Shown piece after piece: positions 8,042-15,815 of a stretch of 64,000 bases of DNA; positions within the stretch are counted from its first letter, which is position 1; each line of letters starts with the position of its first letter. Below the pieces are notes generated by a model, which was not told the origin of the DNA, did not search any database, and saw nothing but the letters and a program-made list of their open reading frames with translations. This DNA is from Terriglobales bacterium (GTDB lineage Bacteria; Acidobacteriota; Terriglobia; Terriglobales; Acidobacteriaceae): NCBI GenBank assembly GCA_025980765.1, contig JAICXB010000007.1:26298-90297 (forward strand). Direction: 5' to 3'. The position numbers and the translations under genes were made by a program.

Positions 8042-9179
8042 GGCGCATCGACGCTTCTGCCGAGAAATGCTCTTCCGCGAAAGTGCCGGCGAGGAAGTTT
8101 GGATACGCCGCAGCTGCGATCATGGCTGCATTGTCAGTGGAGAGTCCGCGGGAGGGAAAGAAGACGCGCAAACCTTGGCGTTCGGCCCGTTCCACAAACT
8201 GCGATCGCAGGCGCGAGTTTGCAGCGACTCCCCCGGTCACGATCAAGGCTTCTACCTCGAACTTCTGAGCGGCATTGAGAGTCTTTGCGACCAGGTCCTG
8301 CACGACTGCTTCTTGAAACGATGCGATCAGATCCAGTGTGAGACGATCGCAATGTGCCAGGTAGTCCTCGACTGTGGGATTTTCGACGGCACTCAAACTG
8401 TGCTGACGCTCCGCGATCGCAGGCTTCATCGCATGGCTCTCTACAAAGCGCAGGACTGAAGTCTTGATTCCGCTGAAGGAAAAATCGTAGCTCTCGCTCG
8501 CTGCTTCGAACTCCTCGCCACGCGCATGTTTCTTCTGGCGCGCCTTGATCTGCGATCGCGGCATCGCAATCGCCTGCGGATTACCCTGAAGGGCGAGCTG
8601 CTCAATGATCGGCCCGCCGGGATAGCCGAGTCCCAGCAGCTTGGCGACTTTGTCAAAGGCTTCCCCGGCGGCATCATCAAGCGTTCGCCCGACATTGCGG
8701 TATTTCCAACCCTGCACGGTGCGATCGACACGGTACAAGTGCGTGTGTCCGCCGGAAACGACCAGCGCCAGGGAAGGCATCGGAAGCTCTTCAGAATGCG
8801 TTTGCCGATGTTCGAGAAGCACCGCGTGAATGTGACCTTCGAGATGATTGACGGAGATCAGAGGCTTCGACAATGCGAATGAGAGCGCCTTTGCATACGT
8901 GATTCCCACCAGCAGCGCTCCCGCGAGACCCGGTCCCTGGGTTACGGCCAGCGCGTCGATCGCTTTCATTTCGACATTCGCGCGCTGCAGTGCTTCTCGT
9001 ACTACGGGAACAATGGCGCGGAGGTGCTCCCGCGAGGCAAGCTCCGGCACCACGCCGCCGTATGGCGCGTGCGTGGCGATCTGGGAAGAGACGACGTTCG
9101 ACAACACCTGCGCGCCGTCGCGGACAACCGCGGCAGAGGTTTCATCGCACGAACTCTCGATGCCAAGAATCAGCGCCAT
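8034..9179 (-). CDS. tsaD: tRNA N6-adenosine threonylcarbamoyltransferase TsaD
   Basis: The 381-residue protein has the Kae1/TsaD signature from its first residues (LILGIESSCDETSAAVV). The metal-binding HLEGHIHA block follows, then 'LALVVSGGHTHLY', 'DDAAGEAFDKVAKLLGLGYPGGP' and the C-terminal 'GGVAANSRLR'. With TsaB, TsaE and TsaC it makes t6A at position 37 of ANN-decoding tRNAs; those partners are not in the window. It is divergent from the nucleotidyltransferase gene at 9295. The C-terminal tail (EASMRLG and stop) runs into a dispersed repeat that donates the stop codon. Confidence 0.97.
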   Translation of the reverse strand: MALILGIESSCDETSAAVVRDGAQVLSNVVSSQIATHAPYGGVVPELASREHLRAIVPVVREALQRANVEMKAIDALAVTQGPGLAGALLVGITYAKALSFALSKPLISVNHLEGHIHAVLLEHRQTHSEELPMPSLALVVSGGHTHLYRVDRTVQGWKYRNVGRTLDDAAGEAFDKVAKLLGLGYPGGPIIEQLALQGNPQAIAMPRSQIKARQKKHARGEEFEAASESYDFSFSGIKTSVLRFVESHAMKPAIAERQHSLSAVENPTVEDYLAHCDRLTLDLIASFQEAVVQDLVAKTLNAAQKFEVEALIVTGGVAANSRLRSQFVERAERQGLRVFFPSRGLSTDNAAMIAAAAYPNFLAGTFAEEHFSAEASMRLG

Positions 9180-9218
9180 CTGTGCTTATGATAGTGAACA
9201 AAGGCTTTTCCGGTACCG

Positions 9219-9260
9219 GCGTGTCAAGAAAGACCTTTCAGAAAGGGCGTTTCATAGAAC
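9219..9260. repeat. 14-nt repeat units (three) between tsaD and the CCA-type gene
   Basis: Three consecutive 14-mers are visible: GCGTGTCAAGAAAG, ACCTTTCAGAAAGG and GCGTTTCATAGAAC. They match the 14-nt units of the large opposed array at 35202-35441 (for example GCGTTTCAGGAAAA). Confidence 0.6.
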
Positions 9261-9294
9261 AGTCCCGAATGACGCCAGGAATCGCAGGAATCGA

Positions 9295-10656
9295 ATGAGC
9301 AGCGACATTGCAAGATCGCCCGCAGGCCTTGCCGAAGAGGCAGCGACTTCTGTGCTCTTGCGGCTGCGCGAGCTGGGGCATTCAGCCTACTTCGCTGGGG
9401 GGTGTGTACGCGACCTGCTGCTCAACATTCCGCCACAGGATTTCGATATCGCAACCAGCGCGGTTCCCGAACAGGTGATGGGAAGCTTCCCGGAAACTTT
9501 GGCCGTCGGAGCGCAGTTTGGCGTTGTGCTGGTTGTGGTCCGAACACCCCAGAGCCAGCCCATACACATTGAGGTCGCCACCTACCGCAGCGATGTCGGC
9601 TACAGCGATGGACGACATCCGGATTCGGTGCGCTTCTCCAATTCTCCCGAAGAGGACGTGCAGCGCCGCGATTTCACCGTCAATGGGCTGCTCTATGATC
9701 CGGTGCGCAGCCAGGTGCTGGACTTTGTTGGCGGGCGGGCCGATCTCCAGCGCAGACTCATTCGCGCTATTGGCGAGCCGCGTCTGCGCTTTCGCGAAGA
9801 CAAGCTGCGCATGATGCGCGCAGTCCGCTTCGCCGCGCGGCTGGGATACGAGATTGAGACGAACACGCTGCTGGCCATTCGCGAGCTGGCCGCGGACATT
9901 CATCAGGTGAGCCGCGAGCGCATTCGCGACGAGCTGGACAAAATGCTCACGGAAGGACGTGCGCGCCGCTGCTTCGAACTGCTGGACAGCACCGGTTTGC
10001 TGCCGCAGGTATTGCCCGAAGTCGCGGCGATGAAGGGCGTGGCTCAACCGCCGCAATTTCATCCCGAGGGGGACGTTTGGGTCCACACTCTGCTGCTGCT
10101 CGAAGGGCTGGAAAAAGGCACGTCGAAGTCGCTGGCTTGGGGAGTGCTGCTGCACGATGTTGGCAAGCCGCCGACGTTTCGCGTGGCGCCAGACCGCATC
10201 CGTTTCGATCAACATGCCGAGGTGGGAACAAAAATGGCGGAAGCGATTTGCCGCCGGCTGCGTTTCTCGAACGATGTGACTGAGCAGGTCTCGGGTTTGG
10301 TCGCTAATCACATGCGCTTTGGCGATGTGAAGAAAATGAAAGAGTCAACGTTGAAGCGGTTCATGCGTCTGCCGCGGTTTGATGAGCACTTGGAATTGCA
10401 CCGCCTGGATGTCTCGGCCAGCCATCGCGATCTGTCGCTGCATGAATTCGTGAAAGAGAAGCTGGAAAACACGCCGGAAGAAGAGATTCGTCCGACGCCG
10501 TTGATCACCGGCAATGACCTGATCGAGCACGGCTGGAAACCCGGCCCACAGTTCAAGACCATCCTCCAGGCGGTGGAAGACGCGCAGCTGGAAGGCTCGC
10601 TGCACACCCGTGAGGAGGCGATTTCGTTTGTGGAAACAAACTTTGTGAAACAGTAA
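9295..10656 (+). CDS. CCA tRNA nucleotidyltransferase / poly(A) polymerase family
   Basis: The ATG at 9295 gives 453 residues; the open frame runs further upstream but only antisense to tsaD. The class II nucleotidyltransferase core is clear: GGCVRDLLL, then DFDIATSA with the catalytic acidic pair, and RRDFTVNGLLYDP. The tRNA-binding neck follows (GEPRLRFREDKLRMMRAVRFAARLG). A C-terminal HD domain is present (LLHDVGKPPTF, NHMRF). Such proteins add CCA to tRNA 3' ends or act as poly(A) polymerases or A-adding enzymes, and sequence alone does not separate these. The gene stands alone, divergent from tsaD. Confidence 0.9.
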   Translation: MSSDIARSPAGLAEEAATSVLLRLRELGHSAYFAGGCVRDLLLNIPPQDFDIATSAVPEQVMGSFPETLAVGAQFGVVLVVVRTPQSQPIHIEVATYRSDVGYSDGRHPDSVRFSNSPEEDVQRRDFTVNGLLYDPVRSQVLDFVGGRADLQRRLIRAIGEPRLRFREDKLRMMRAVRFAARLGYEIETNTLLAIRELAADIHQVSRERIRDELDKMLTEGRARRCFELLDSTGLLPQVLPEVAAMKGVAQPPQFHPEGDVWVHTLLLLEGLEKGTSKSLAWGVLLHDVGKPPTFRVAPDRIRFDQHAEVGTKMAEAICRRLRFSNDVTEQVSGLVANHMRFGDVKKMKESTLKRFMRLPRFDEHLELHRLDVSASHRDLSLHEFVKEKLENTPEEEIRPTPLITGNDLIEHGWKPGPQFKTILQAVEDAQLEGSLHTREEAISFVETNFVKQ

Positions 10657-10661
10657 ATCAG

Positions 10662-10843
10662 AACCTGACGCGGATTACGCGGATGTGACGCGGATCAAAG
10701 CAAAACATTTTGGGCGGTTTGCCTTCCATTGCGCTCAACACTCCCAAGAAAACCGATCTTTGCAGGCGAAACCTTGAATTATTCTCAGCCTTGTCTTTAA
10801 TCCGCGTCACATCCGCGTAATCCGCGTCAGGTTCTCTCCGCTT
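10662..10843. repeat. CGCGGATTACGCGGATG inverted repeat
   Basis: The left arm AACCTGACGCGGATTACGCG and the right arm, ending CCGCGTAATCCGCGTCAGGTT, are nearly perfect complements about 130 bases apart. They lie between the convergent nucleotidyltransferase and superoxide dismutase genes. This may act as a bidirectional terminator. Related CACGGATTACACGGATG copies lie at 50.6, 56.7, 60.9 and 61.4 kb. Confidence 0.75.
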
Positions 10844-10845
10844 GG

Positions 10846-11448
10846 CTACTTCAGTCGCGCATTGATGGCGTCCCAATTCACCACATTCCACCATGCGGCC
10901 AGGTATTCGGGGCGGCGGTTCTGGTATTTCAGATAGTAGGCGTGCTCCCAGACGTCGTTTCCCATAATGGCATGATGACCGTCGATGATGGGATTGTCCT
11001 GGTTGGCGCTGGAGATCACTTCGAGCTTGCCGGCTTTGCTGCGGACCAGCCACACCCAGCCGCTGCCGAAGCGCTTGGCGCCCGCGTCGTTAAATTGCTT
11101 TTGGAAATCCGCGAAGCTGCCGAAGGCGCTGTTGATCTCGCCGGCGATGCGCCCCGTTGGCGGCCCTCCGCCTTGCTTTTTCATGATTTGCCAGAACATG
11201 GTGTGGTTCATGTGTCCACCGCCGTTGTTGCGCACGGTGGTGCGGATATCTTCTGGCACGCTGTTCAGGTCGCGCAGCAGGTCTTCGACGCTCTTGCTGG
11301 CGAGCTGCGGATGCTTCTCCAGCGCGGCGTTGAGATTGTTCACATAGGCAGCATGATGTTTGTCATGATGCAGCGTCATGGTTTGAGCGTCGATATGAGG
11401 TTCGAGTACGGAATAGTCGTAGGGCAGAGGGGGTAATTGATGCGCCAC
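10846..11448 (-). CDS. Superoxide dismutase (Fe/Mn)
   Basis: The 200-residue length is typical. N-terminal '[32 protein letters not shown]' carries the first metal His. '[11 protein letters not shown]' supplies the second, and '[19 protein letters not shown]' the Asp and third His. It dismutates superoxide to H2O2 and O2, in the cytoplasm as there is no signal peptide. An SD-like AAGGAGA lies just upstream of the ATG. Fe or Mn preference cannot be assigned by eye. Confidence 0.96.
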   Translation of the reverse strand: MAHQLPPLPYDYSVLEPHIDAQTMTLHHDKHHAAYVNNLNAALEKHPQLASKSVEDLLRDLNSVPEDIRTTVRNNGGGHMNHTMFWQIMKKQGGGPPTGRIAGEINSAFGSFADFQKQFNDAGAKRFGSGWVWLVRSKAGKLEVISSANQDNPIIDGHHAIMGNDVWEHAYYLKYQNRRPEYLAAWWNVVNWDAINARLK

Positions 11449-11518
11449 GTCGTTCTCCTTGTGTAGCGATTTCAGCCCGCAAAGGCCAACCTCCCATCAT
11501 AAATCACGGTCCTCCGCG

Positions 11519-11616
11519 GGGGTTAACACGAAGGGCACGAAGTCTTGAATCAAGGTCACGGAGCAGAAACATTTCGTGACCTTTTCTGCTGCCTTCGTGG
11601 CCTTCGTGTTAACCCA
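11519..11616. repeat. GTTAACACGAAGG inverted repeat, copy 3
   Basis: The left arm is GGGGTTAACACGAAGGGCAC and the right arm GTGGCCTTCGTGTTAACCCA. As with tsaD, the right arm supplies the stop codon (TAA, 11609-11611 minus strand) of the neighbouring gene. Confidence 0.85.
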
Positions 11617-12349
11617 GGGTCACTGCGCCAATTTCGGCGAGCGATGCAAGAATCTGCTGTGCGTGTGCCTCGGGGATCGAGGCAGCCGATGCGATTTCCA
11701 CTACATCTCCCTCGCCATTTGCAGCATTTATCACTTGCATGGCTGTGGCATCGAGTTCGACGACGTAGATTTTGCCGTGCTGCGTGCGGGAAAAAAGCAG
11801 CACCGTGCGTCCGCGTAGATCCTCAGCCGGAAGTTGTCCGGACTTCAACGACGCGAGCAGCGCCGGCATCTTCCACGAGAACTCACGCACGATTGTGGAC
11901 TTCGCGATTGCAGGGAAGCCTTTTTTGAACTGAGTATCTATTTCCGAAGTCGCCAACTGCACAAAGAACGAAAACTCATAGTGCAGCAGCTCGGGCCACC
12001 ACGGGCCCGGCGCTTTCACCTGCAACAATCGCGCAATCGCCATCTCGCCCACCTCACGCGCAGACAGGAGCGAGCCCAGCATGCAACGCGAGAGGAAACT
12101 GTCGAATTCTGCGGAATCAACCAGGTCTTCGACTCGAGCGGGAAGCTCGTTGCTGACGTTTCGCGAGTAGCGGAATGCCCGGTGCAGGCGGTCGCGATAG
12201 TAGCGCCGGGCGAGAAAGCGGGAGAAGCGCTGCGCCTTTTCGGCTTCGCTCGGATTGAGAACCGCCGCCGGTTGCGAACCGGCATCCGTGAGATAGCGAA
12301 TGATCTCGTCCTGCAGTTCGCGGTCGGTAGAAGCCTTTGGCATCTTCAT
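11609..12349 (-). CDS. Putative partner protein of the MNIO (DUF692) oxidase
   Basis: I start at ATG 12349 (MKMPKASTDREL), giving 246 residues; the longer frame upstream only translates a dispersed repeat. The protein is largely helical, with 'RFSRFLARRYYRDRLHRAFRYSRNV', 'PGPWWPELLHYEFSFFVQLA' and a C-terminal region with 'VLLFSRTQHGKIYVVELDATAMQVI'. Its size, its position just after a DUF692 gene and its two-part layout recall MNIO partner proteins (HvfC/BufC, TglI and MbnC types). These bind the precursor leader and present it to the oxidase. Primary-sequence similarity is weak, so the role is inferred mainly from context. It is the last gene of a three-gene minus-strand unit starting at 13550. 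Confidence 0.55.
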   Translation of the reverse strand: MKMPKASTDRELQDEIIRYLTDAGSQPAAVLNPSEAEKAQRFSRFLARRYYRDRLHRAFRYSRNVSNELPARVEDLVDSAEFDSFLSRCMLGSLLSAREVGEMAIARLLQVKAPGPWWPELLHYEFSFFVQLATSEIDTQFKKGFPAIAKSTIVREFSWKMPALLASLKSGQLPAEDLRGRTVLLFSRTQHGKIYVVELDATAMQVINAANGEGDVVEIASAASIPEAHAQQILASLAEIGAVTLG

Positions 12350-12396
12350 AATGCCCGTGGATGCGGGCGCCGTCGTCAGCGATTTTGGAAGCTTTA

Positions 12397-12480
12397 CCAC
12401 GGAGGACACGGAGGGCACAGAGGAAAAACCTGATTTAATTTGGATTTCCTCTGTGGTCCTCAGTGATCTCTGTGGTGAAA
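12397..12480. repeat. CACCACGGAGACACGGAG inverted repeat, copy 2
   Basis: ACCACGGAGGACACGGAGGG on the left and ATCTCTGTGGTGAAAG on the right form a foldback. The right arm lies inside the 3' end of the MNIO gene and is translated there as FTTEITEDHRGNPN. Confidence 0.75.
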
Positions 12481-13331
12481 GATCTCGAAAAAGCGCGGGC
12501 ACCCGCATCCACATCGATCCTTGTATGGAAAGCCTCTCTCGTTTTGCGCATCGCGGCTTCCAGCTCCGCGGCAGTGAGCGACGGCGAGAAGATGTCCAGC
12601 GTTACCGCCCGCAATTCTGGCGCGCGCTCGGCGACCCAGCGGGCGAGCGCGAGAATTTCGTCGCTCGGCGGCGCAGGGGCGATCCACGGGCCGCGCAGGT
12701 CGCGGTCGTATTCCACTCCGGCAACATGAATCTCGACTACGCGGTCGAGAGGGAAGCCGGCGAGATATTCGCGGGCGTCCATTCCCTTGTAGTGCGCTGC
12801 CAGCCAGATGTGCGGCACGTCGATCAAAAACCCGCAGCCGGTGCGCTCGAAAAACCGCTGCAGGAATTCGGCTTCGCTCATCTGCGCGCGCTCGATGGAA
12901 AAGAAGCCGGGGATGTTCTCCATTATCAGCGGAGCATTCACGGCGCGCAGCAATATTTCTGCATTTTGGCAAAAGCGGTCGAGAAATTCTTCGGTATACA
13001 GCGGTGGAAATACGTAGTCGAGCGAGTGGCTGCGGTCCTGCGTGTGCAGGCACTGAAAGTGTTCAGCCACCCAAGGTCCACGATATCGCTCCTGCAAAGC
13101 TTGGGCACGAGACAGAGCAAACTCGCTCAGCGGATCCGAGAGTTGTCCCAGATAGTCGTGCAGGAGCAGCGGAAAACTTTGCTGGATCGCGAGAAAGAAG
13201 GAATCGTCGGCCGCGGGCGGATCGGCCATGGCGAGATGATCGATCAGGTCAGCATGTTCCAGAATGAACTCGGCTAAATGAGGATTGTAGAAGGCGCCGA
13301 CGGCGAGGCGGTCTTGAGGAAGCTCAGGCAT
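12435..13331 (-). CDS. DUF692/MNIO family multinuclear non-heme iron oxidase
   Basis: The ATG at 13331 (MPELPQDRLAVG) gives 298 residues. The TIM-barrel DUF692 pattern is visible: an early His in 'NPHLAEFILEH', Glu in 'LIMENIPGF', Asp and His in 'CGFLIDVPHIWLAAHYKGMDAREYLAGFPLDRVVEIHVAG', and a late 'AVTLDIFSP'. Family members (MbnB, TglH, BufB) bind two or three irons and oxidise cysteine or other side chains of ribosomal peptides. It follows the Cys-rich repeat peptide gene by 78 bases and precedes the putative partner gene. Another ATG at 13394 would add 21 residues through a hairpin. The last roughly 15 residues come from a dispersed repeat. Confidence 0.82.
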   Translation of the reverse strand: MPELPQDRLAVGAFYNPHLAEFILEHADLIDHLAMADPPAADDSFFLAIQQSFPLLLHDYLGQLSDPLSEFALSRAQALQERYRGPWVAEHFQCLHTQDRSHSLDYVFPPLYTEEFLDRFCQNAEILLRAVNAPLIMENIPGFFSIERAQMSEAEFLQRFFERTGCGFLIDVPHIWLAAHYKGMDAREYLAGFPLDRVVEIHVAGVEYDRDLRGPWIAPAPPSDEILALARWVAERAPELRAVTLDIFSPSLTAAELEAAMRKTREAFHTRIDVDAGARAFSRSFTTEITEDHRGNPN

Positions 13332-13365
13332 GTGGCTGCATGTTGGGTGTATGGGCGATACATGC

Positions 13366-13389
13366 AGAGACGGGGCACGCCCCGTCTCT
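13366..13389 (-). promoter_or_regulatory. Hairpin between the precursor peptide and MNIO genes
   Basis: A perfect 10-bp stem (AGAGACGGGG with CCCCGTCTCT) around a CACG tetraloop lies between the peptide stop (13410) and the MNIO start (13331). There is no T-run, so it is more likely an mRNA-stabilising or attenuating structure than a full terminator. The same kind of palindrome is embedded in the kinase gene end near 19046. Confidence 0.6.
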
Positions 13390-13409
13390 ACCATGCAGTG
13401 TGCTGTTTC

Positions 13410-13550
13410 TCAGTGACAGGTGGGAGCAGTCTCTGCGCTCTCCACCGGCTTCACATTGCTGTGGCAGGTTGGGGCCACTTCAGCAGTCTCAACCAGTTTC
13501 ACATTGGTATGGCAAGTCGGAGTAACTTCAGCGATATCGATAATCTTCAT
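13410..13550 (-). CDS. Putative RiPP precursor with three Pro-Thr-Cys-His repeats
   Basis: This is a 46-residue ORF with a good SD (AAAAGGAGAA, 13557-13566) seven bases before the ATG. After a seven-residue start (MKIIDIA) the rest is a 16-residue periodic pattern. The middle unit reads TAEVAPTCHSNVKPVE. The Cys residues are 13, 29 and 45, each inside PTCH, and the peptide ends on the third PTCH. There is no signal peptide. The DNA period is 48 bases and third codon positions differ between units (CCG/CCA/CCC, ACT/ACC, TGC/TGT), so the protein repeat is under selection. It sits directly before a DUF692 oxidase. I infer a ribosomal peptide whose Cys (or Thr-Cys) sites are modified by that enzyme. 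I do not recognise it as a characterised precursor. Confidence 0.75.
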   Translation of the reverse strand: MKIIDIAEVTPTCHTNVKLVETAEVAPTCHSNVKPVESAETAPTCH

Positions 13551-13666
13551 TCGGCTTTCTCCTTTTGCGGGTCTTACAACTACCTGTACCTAGATGCGAG
13601 CGATCCGCAAAGCGATTGGGAAATTCTCTCAGATGGCCGAAGTTTTGGGCAAATCCGGCAGGCGGA

Positions 13667-13745
13667 TTTCGTAATTGTGTAATTTCGTAATCGGGTAATT
13701 TGAACCCCAAATTATGAAATTTCGAAATTACCCGATTTCGAAATC
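13667..13745. repeat. AATTACCCGATTACGAAAT inverted repeat, copy 1
   Basis: GTAATTTCGTAATCGGGTAA and TTCGAAATTACCCGATTTCG are complementary arms in the intergenic space between the peptide gene and the divergent methyltransferase gene. A second copy is at 34689-34757. Confidence 0.7.
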
Positions 13746-13777
13746 TTCTCTGCCGCGAATCTACAATGTCATTCTGA

Positions 13778-14734
13778 ATGACCAGCTTAGCCCACCCCAA
13801 CTCTCCCCTTCAGATCATCTCGCTTCTGCGCGAACAAGACATCATGGCGCAGCTTCGGCAGGCATTTGCCGAGCGGTATCTTCCCGAGTACCTGTTTTAC
13901 TGGCTGCCGGTTTCGGTGGCGGCATGGGTCGAGCTGTGTCGGTCGAGCGAGTATCGCAATGCTAACCGCGCATTGCAGGCGTTGCGGGTTGCGGCGCCAC
14001 AGTTGGCGAACGATTTACACGAGATCAAATCATTGTGCGGGCTCGGATGCGGTGAGGGCAGCAAAGATGCCGTGCTGCTGCGCGCATTCGCCGCGGCTGG
14101 CTCGAAGCTGACCTTCGTGGCTGCAGACTTCAGCCAGGCGCTGCTCGAACTGGCTTTGGATGAAGTTGACGAATTTACTGAATTCGCCACCGGAACAAAG
14201 TTCGACGTGACCGACGATGCCCAACTCGCCGCCGTCTGCAACGGACCTCACGAGCTGGGTCCTCCGACGCTGTTTACCGTTTTGGGAAACACGCTAGGCG
14301 CCTTCGGTCCGCATCGCTTCCCGCAGCGACTGCGCAGCCAGATGCGCCCAGGAGACCGCTTCCTCTTTGACGGCGAGATTTTCAGCTCGGATACCCTGGC
14401 TGGCTACGACAATCCCGTAAATCGCCATTTTGCCTGGGGACCGCTCACCGGGGTGGGAATCACCGATGCTGACGGCCAACTGCACTTCGCGACCGAAGCT
14501 CTCGAAGACGGTCTCCACGCGGTGACCAAACACTTTGTCGCCGCCCGGGATTTGCGCGTGAATCTCGGTGGAGAAGCGATCGAGATTCATGCCGGAGAGA
14601 AGCTGAAGATGAGCAGCTCGATCAAGTATGGAAGTGAGGAGGTGCTGCTCGACTGCGTTAAGCGAGCCGGCTTTCAGGTGGCCTCCACATGGAAAAGCGA
14701 GGACCGGCGTTTTGTCCTGGGCCTGGCAGAGTAA
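13778..14734 (+). CDS. EgtD-like SAM-dependent methyltransferase (histidine-methyltransferase family)
   Basis: The 318-residue protein has the layout of the histidine-specific methyltransferase family. An N-terminal helical cap (YLPEYLFYWLPVSVAAWVELCRSSEY) precedes a Rossmann core with 'GLGCGEGSKDAVLLRAF' (SAM loop) and 'FVAADFSQALLELAL'. Then come 'LFTVLGNTLGAF' and a C-terminal 'MSSSIKYGSEEV', which parallels the E-I-S-x-K-Y element of EgtD. EgtD makes hercynine from free histidine, but this protein is divergent and its substrate is open. A TACAAT box at 13762-13767 ends only ten bases before the ATG, suggesting a very short leader. It is divergent from the peptide-MNIO operon and 227 bases away, so it may be a fourth pathway gene. 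Confidence 0.7.
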   Translation: MTSLAHPNSPLQIISLLREQDIMAQLRQAFAERYLPEYLFYWLPVSVAAWVELCRSSEYRNANRALQALRVAAPQLANDLHEIKSLCGLGCGEGSKDAVLLRAFAAAGSKLTFVAADFSQALLELALDEVDEFTEFATGTKFDVTDDAQLAAVCNGPHELGPPTLFTVLGNTLGAFGPHRFPQRLRSQMRPGDRFLFDGEIFSSDTLAGYDNPVNRHFAWGPLTGVGITDADGQLHFATEALEDGLHAVTKHFVAARDLRVNLGGEAIEIHAGEKLKMSSSIKYGSEEVLLDCVKRAGFQVASTWKSEDRRFVLGLAE

Positions 14735-14814
14735 GCCGGGGACAACCAAGATGCAGCCGTATTTGACACACCAAAGCCACCTCACCACCATCGATCGAAA
14801 CGCTACTATATCCT

Positions 14815-15747
14815 GTGCCACTCACAGCAACCCTCGGCAAAGAATCACGTTCGAGCACAGCCAAAGCGGAAAAGAAATCGCAGCTTCAGATCCTCCGCGC
14901 TGCCAATTTCGAGAATCTCTCCAGCCTGGTGCACGGCTTCAGTACGCGATCGGGTGGATTCTCCGCTGCATATGGCGGGCGCCAGCTCAATCTGGGATTC
15001 ACGGCATCAGACGCGCACTCCGCGGTTGAGCGCAATCGGCTGGCATTCTTGCGATCCGCGACCGGTCGCTCGCGAGCGATTCCGGCGTTAGTGACGCTAC
15101 GGCAAATCCATTCCGGTATCGTGCACATTCTGGATAGAACTCGCGGCATCCCAGAGCGTCCCTTGCGCGGAGACGGCGTGATCACCAATCGGCGGGGCAA
15201 CCTGCTGGGCATTCAAGTCGCCGATTGCGTTCCCGTCCTGGTTGCCGACCGCCAGGGCCGGGCAGTCGGAGCATTCCACGCCGGATGGCGTGGAACCGCA
15301 AAGCGCATTGTCGAGCGTGGCGTCGGCGCTATGCGGGCCGTCTTTGGATGTAAGCCGGAGGAGCTGTATGCGGCGATTGGTCCATGCATTCATGCATGTT
15401 GCTACGCGGTGGGAGATGAAGTGATTGACGAATTCCAATCGCAGTTCGCCTATGCCGACGATTTGTTCAGCGAGGTTTATGATCGCGATCCGATCAAGGA
15501 AAAGTACCCTCTTCTATTTCTTACCGCTCGCGCTCCCGGACACAGCAATATCGGCCCGCAAATCCATCTCGATCTGGTGAAGGCGAACTTCAACCAACTT
15601 CTAGAAGCAGGAGTTCCGGAAAGTAACATCTGGGCAGCGGTGGAATGTACCTCGTGCCGCACCGATCTGCTGTTCTCCCACCGGGCCGAATCCGGGTACA
15701 CAGGAAGAATGATGGCGCTGGTCGGACTTCTGGACAAACTCACCTAG
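14815..15747 (+). CDS. pgeF: PgeF/YfiH-type polyphenol oxidase (peptidoglycan editing factor)
   Basis: The protein is 310 residues from a GTG start. Conserved elements are 'LVHGFSTRSGGFS', 'RQIHSG', 'VADCVPVLVADRQGRAVGAFHAGWRGTAKRIVERGV' and 'AAIGPCIHACCYAVGDEV'; the Cys and His residues are the family's metal/catalytic ligands. PgeF removes mis-incorporated residues from UDP-MurNAc peptides; other members were called laccases. The gene is downstream of the EgtD-like gene in the same direction with 80 bases between them. Confidence 0.9.
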   Translation: MPLTATLGKESRSSTAKAEKKSQLQILRAANFENLSSLVHGFSTRSGGFSAAYGGRQLNLGFTASDAHSAVERNRLAFLRSATGRSRAIPALVTLRQIHSGIVHILDRTRGIPERPLRGDGVITNRRGNLLGIQVADCVPVLVADRQGRAVGAFHAGWRGTAKRIVERGVGAMRAVFGCKPEELYAAIGPCIHACCYAVGDEVIDEFQSQFAYADDLFSEVYDRDPIKEKYPLLFLTARAPGHSNIGPQIHLDLVKANFNQLLEAGVPESNIWAAVECTSCRTDLLFSHRAESGYTGRMMALVGLLDKLT

Positions 15748-15761
15748 GCCGAGGGGCGGCC

Positions 15762-15780
15762 CGGACCGCACGACGGTCCG
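15762..15780. terminator. Possible bidirectional terminator hairpin
   Basis: CGGACCG and CGGTCCG form a 7-bp stem between the convergent pgeF and TPR genes. The following T-run is weak. Confidence 0.35.
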
Positions 15781-15815
15781 TTCGGCTTCCTTGCGTCTCA
15801 GTGGTGAAAAACGAT

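Noticed and set aside
8848..9294. N-terminal extension of the CCA-type nucleotidyltransferase
   Set aside because: The extension lies antisense to tsaD and within 14-nt repeats. Family similarity begins only after ATG 9295.
12350..12514. Extended start of the MNIO-partner gene
   Set aside because: The extra residues (including a TTEEIQ-like stretch) come from the CACCACGGAG repeat.
13278..13682. 134-residue plus-strand ORF covering the peptide gene region
   Set aside because: It has no SD, no recognisable domain and passes through repeats. The minus-strand 46-residue ORF has an SD and a periodic protein pattern with synonymous third-position differences.
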